Source of the DNA: Chloroflexota bacterium
Lineage (GTDB): Bacteria; Chloroflexota; Anaerolineae; Anaerolineales; Villigracilaceae
Direction: 5' to 3'
Assembly (NCBI GenBank): GCA_026389975.1
Contig: JAPLGV010000227.1
Coordinates: forward strand, 1 to 13,366
DNA length: 13,366 nucleotides
Below the pieces are notes generated by a model. It searched no databases. It was given only the letters and a program-made list of their open reading frames with translations, and had not been told where the DNA came from. Numbering within the stretch: position 1 is the first letter of the stretch; each line of letters opens with the position of its first letter. Shown here one piece after another: positions 13,145 through 13,366 of the stretch. The translations under genes and the position numbers were made by a program.

Positions 13145-13173
13145 TTGCCCCTTTTCTCGCACAATGCTATACT
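13145..13173 (+). promoter_or_regulatory. Promoter-like sequence with extended -10
   Basis: TTGCCC (13145-13150), a 17-base spacer and TATACT (13168-13173), preceded by TG-C, give an extended -10 promoter shape. No plus-strand gene follows; it points against the partial minus-strand gene at the right edge. It could drive an antisense or short RNA, or be chance. Confidence 0.35.
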
Positions 13174-13218
13174 TCAGGGATAACCATAAGCTATTCGCCG
13201 CCTCCTGACTTGCTCATT

Positions 13219-13365
13219 TTAGTGTCCCGAAGGCAGCCTATCTAGCACTACTAAAGTAGTCTCAGGGACCTCTGCTTCTGCCAAAAGTTCTTTACCATTG
13301 AAGGTTACAATACCGGATCGGATAGGACGTAGAAGTTTTACGAATTGTTTTATGCTGATCCCTGT
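13219..13365 (-). CDS. Unrecognised protein, C-terminal end only (5' part beyond the right edge)
   Basis: On the minus strand a frame is open from the window edge and stops at 13219-13221 after 48 residues. The visible end contains ISIKQFVKLLRPIRSGI, then VTFNGKELLAEAEV and a final LVVLDRLPSGH. The mix of short hydrophobic and charged stretches looks like real protein rather than chance, with an alpha then beta pattern, but I recognise no family. The DNA here is less GC-rich than in the neighbours. No Cys or His cluster and no membrane segment are seen in this part. Confidence 0.45.
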   Translation of the reverse strand, partial: TGISIKQFVKLLRPIRSGIVTFNGKELLAEAEVPETTLVVLDRLPSGH

Positions 13366-13366
13366 C

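Noticed and set aside
12531..13145. 204-codon minus-strand frame starting MTPTALTPNPSPKNGRGE
   Set aside because: Its start lies in the dispersed hairpin repeat, which gives this typical false peptide, and the rest is antisense to trhA.
1..13366. CRISPR array, prophage, transposase or defence system
   Set aside because: No regularly spaced repeats, integrase, transposase, nuclease or toxin-antitoxin pair is visible on either strand; the window is mostly housekeeping genes.

Overview
The window is an ordinary-looking chromosomal segment with about 57% GC by eye. The gene content and dispersed intergenic repeats suggest an uncultured or little-studied Chloroflexota bacterium, probably class Anaerolineae. 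The clues are a Tat-exported L,D-transpeptidase with an SHGCVN active site, a glutaredoxin-DUF2085 fusion, an actinobacterial-type adenosine kinase beside a short archaeal-type SahH, GC-rich palindromic repeats, and several promoters placed directly in front of a start codon. The phylum is an inference from these features; no rRNA or other marker is present.

Layout, left to right. (1) Positions 2-673: the 3' end of a gene for a secreted or surface FxLYD-type beta-sandwich protein, closed by a strong terminator. (2) Positions 674-1124: a non-coding stretch packed with imperfect palindromes and short repeats. (3) Positions 1125-6122, plus strand: an envelope and redox run with L,D-transpeptidase, CcdA, a remnant of a TlpA-like thioredoxin, the glutaredoxin-DUF2085 protein, PgeF, a broken YggS, YggT and a YggU/DUF167 protein. 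The last four match the conserved ylmD-ylmE-ylmG group found near division genes. (4) Positions 6172-8601, minus strand: a TPR-rich lytic transglycosylase lipoprotein, convergent with YggU across a shared hairpin. (5) Positions 8716-12143, plus strand: mtnA, an adenosine kinase and ahcY, a compact set that deals with the two by-products of S-adenosylmethionine use (methylthioadenosine and S-adenosylhomocysteine). (6) Positions 12378-13025: a TrhA/hemolysin III membrane protein. (7) Positions 13026-13366: a repeat-bearing spacer and the 3' end of an unrecognised minus-strand gene.

How the genes fit together. L,D-transpeptidase, PgeF and the lytic transglycosylase act on the cell wall. CcdA, the thioredoxin remnant and the glutaredoxin domain are a thiol-redox group. 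SahH releases adenosine and homocysteine, and the neighbouring kinase can remove the adenosine and so pull SahH forward. MtnA handles methylthioribose-1-phosphate.

Most notable points: yggS has lost about 30 codons out of frame; a tlpA-like gene survives only as its last 36 codons; the C-terminus of MtnA is encoded by an inserted palindromic repeat; and at least two good promoters place the transcription start at the ATG (leaderless mRNA). I see no phage, CRISPR, transposase or tRNA. I see no convincing wholly new system, only a few testable oddities.
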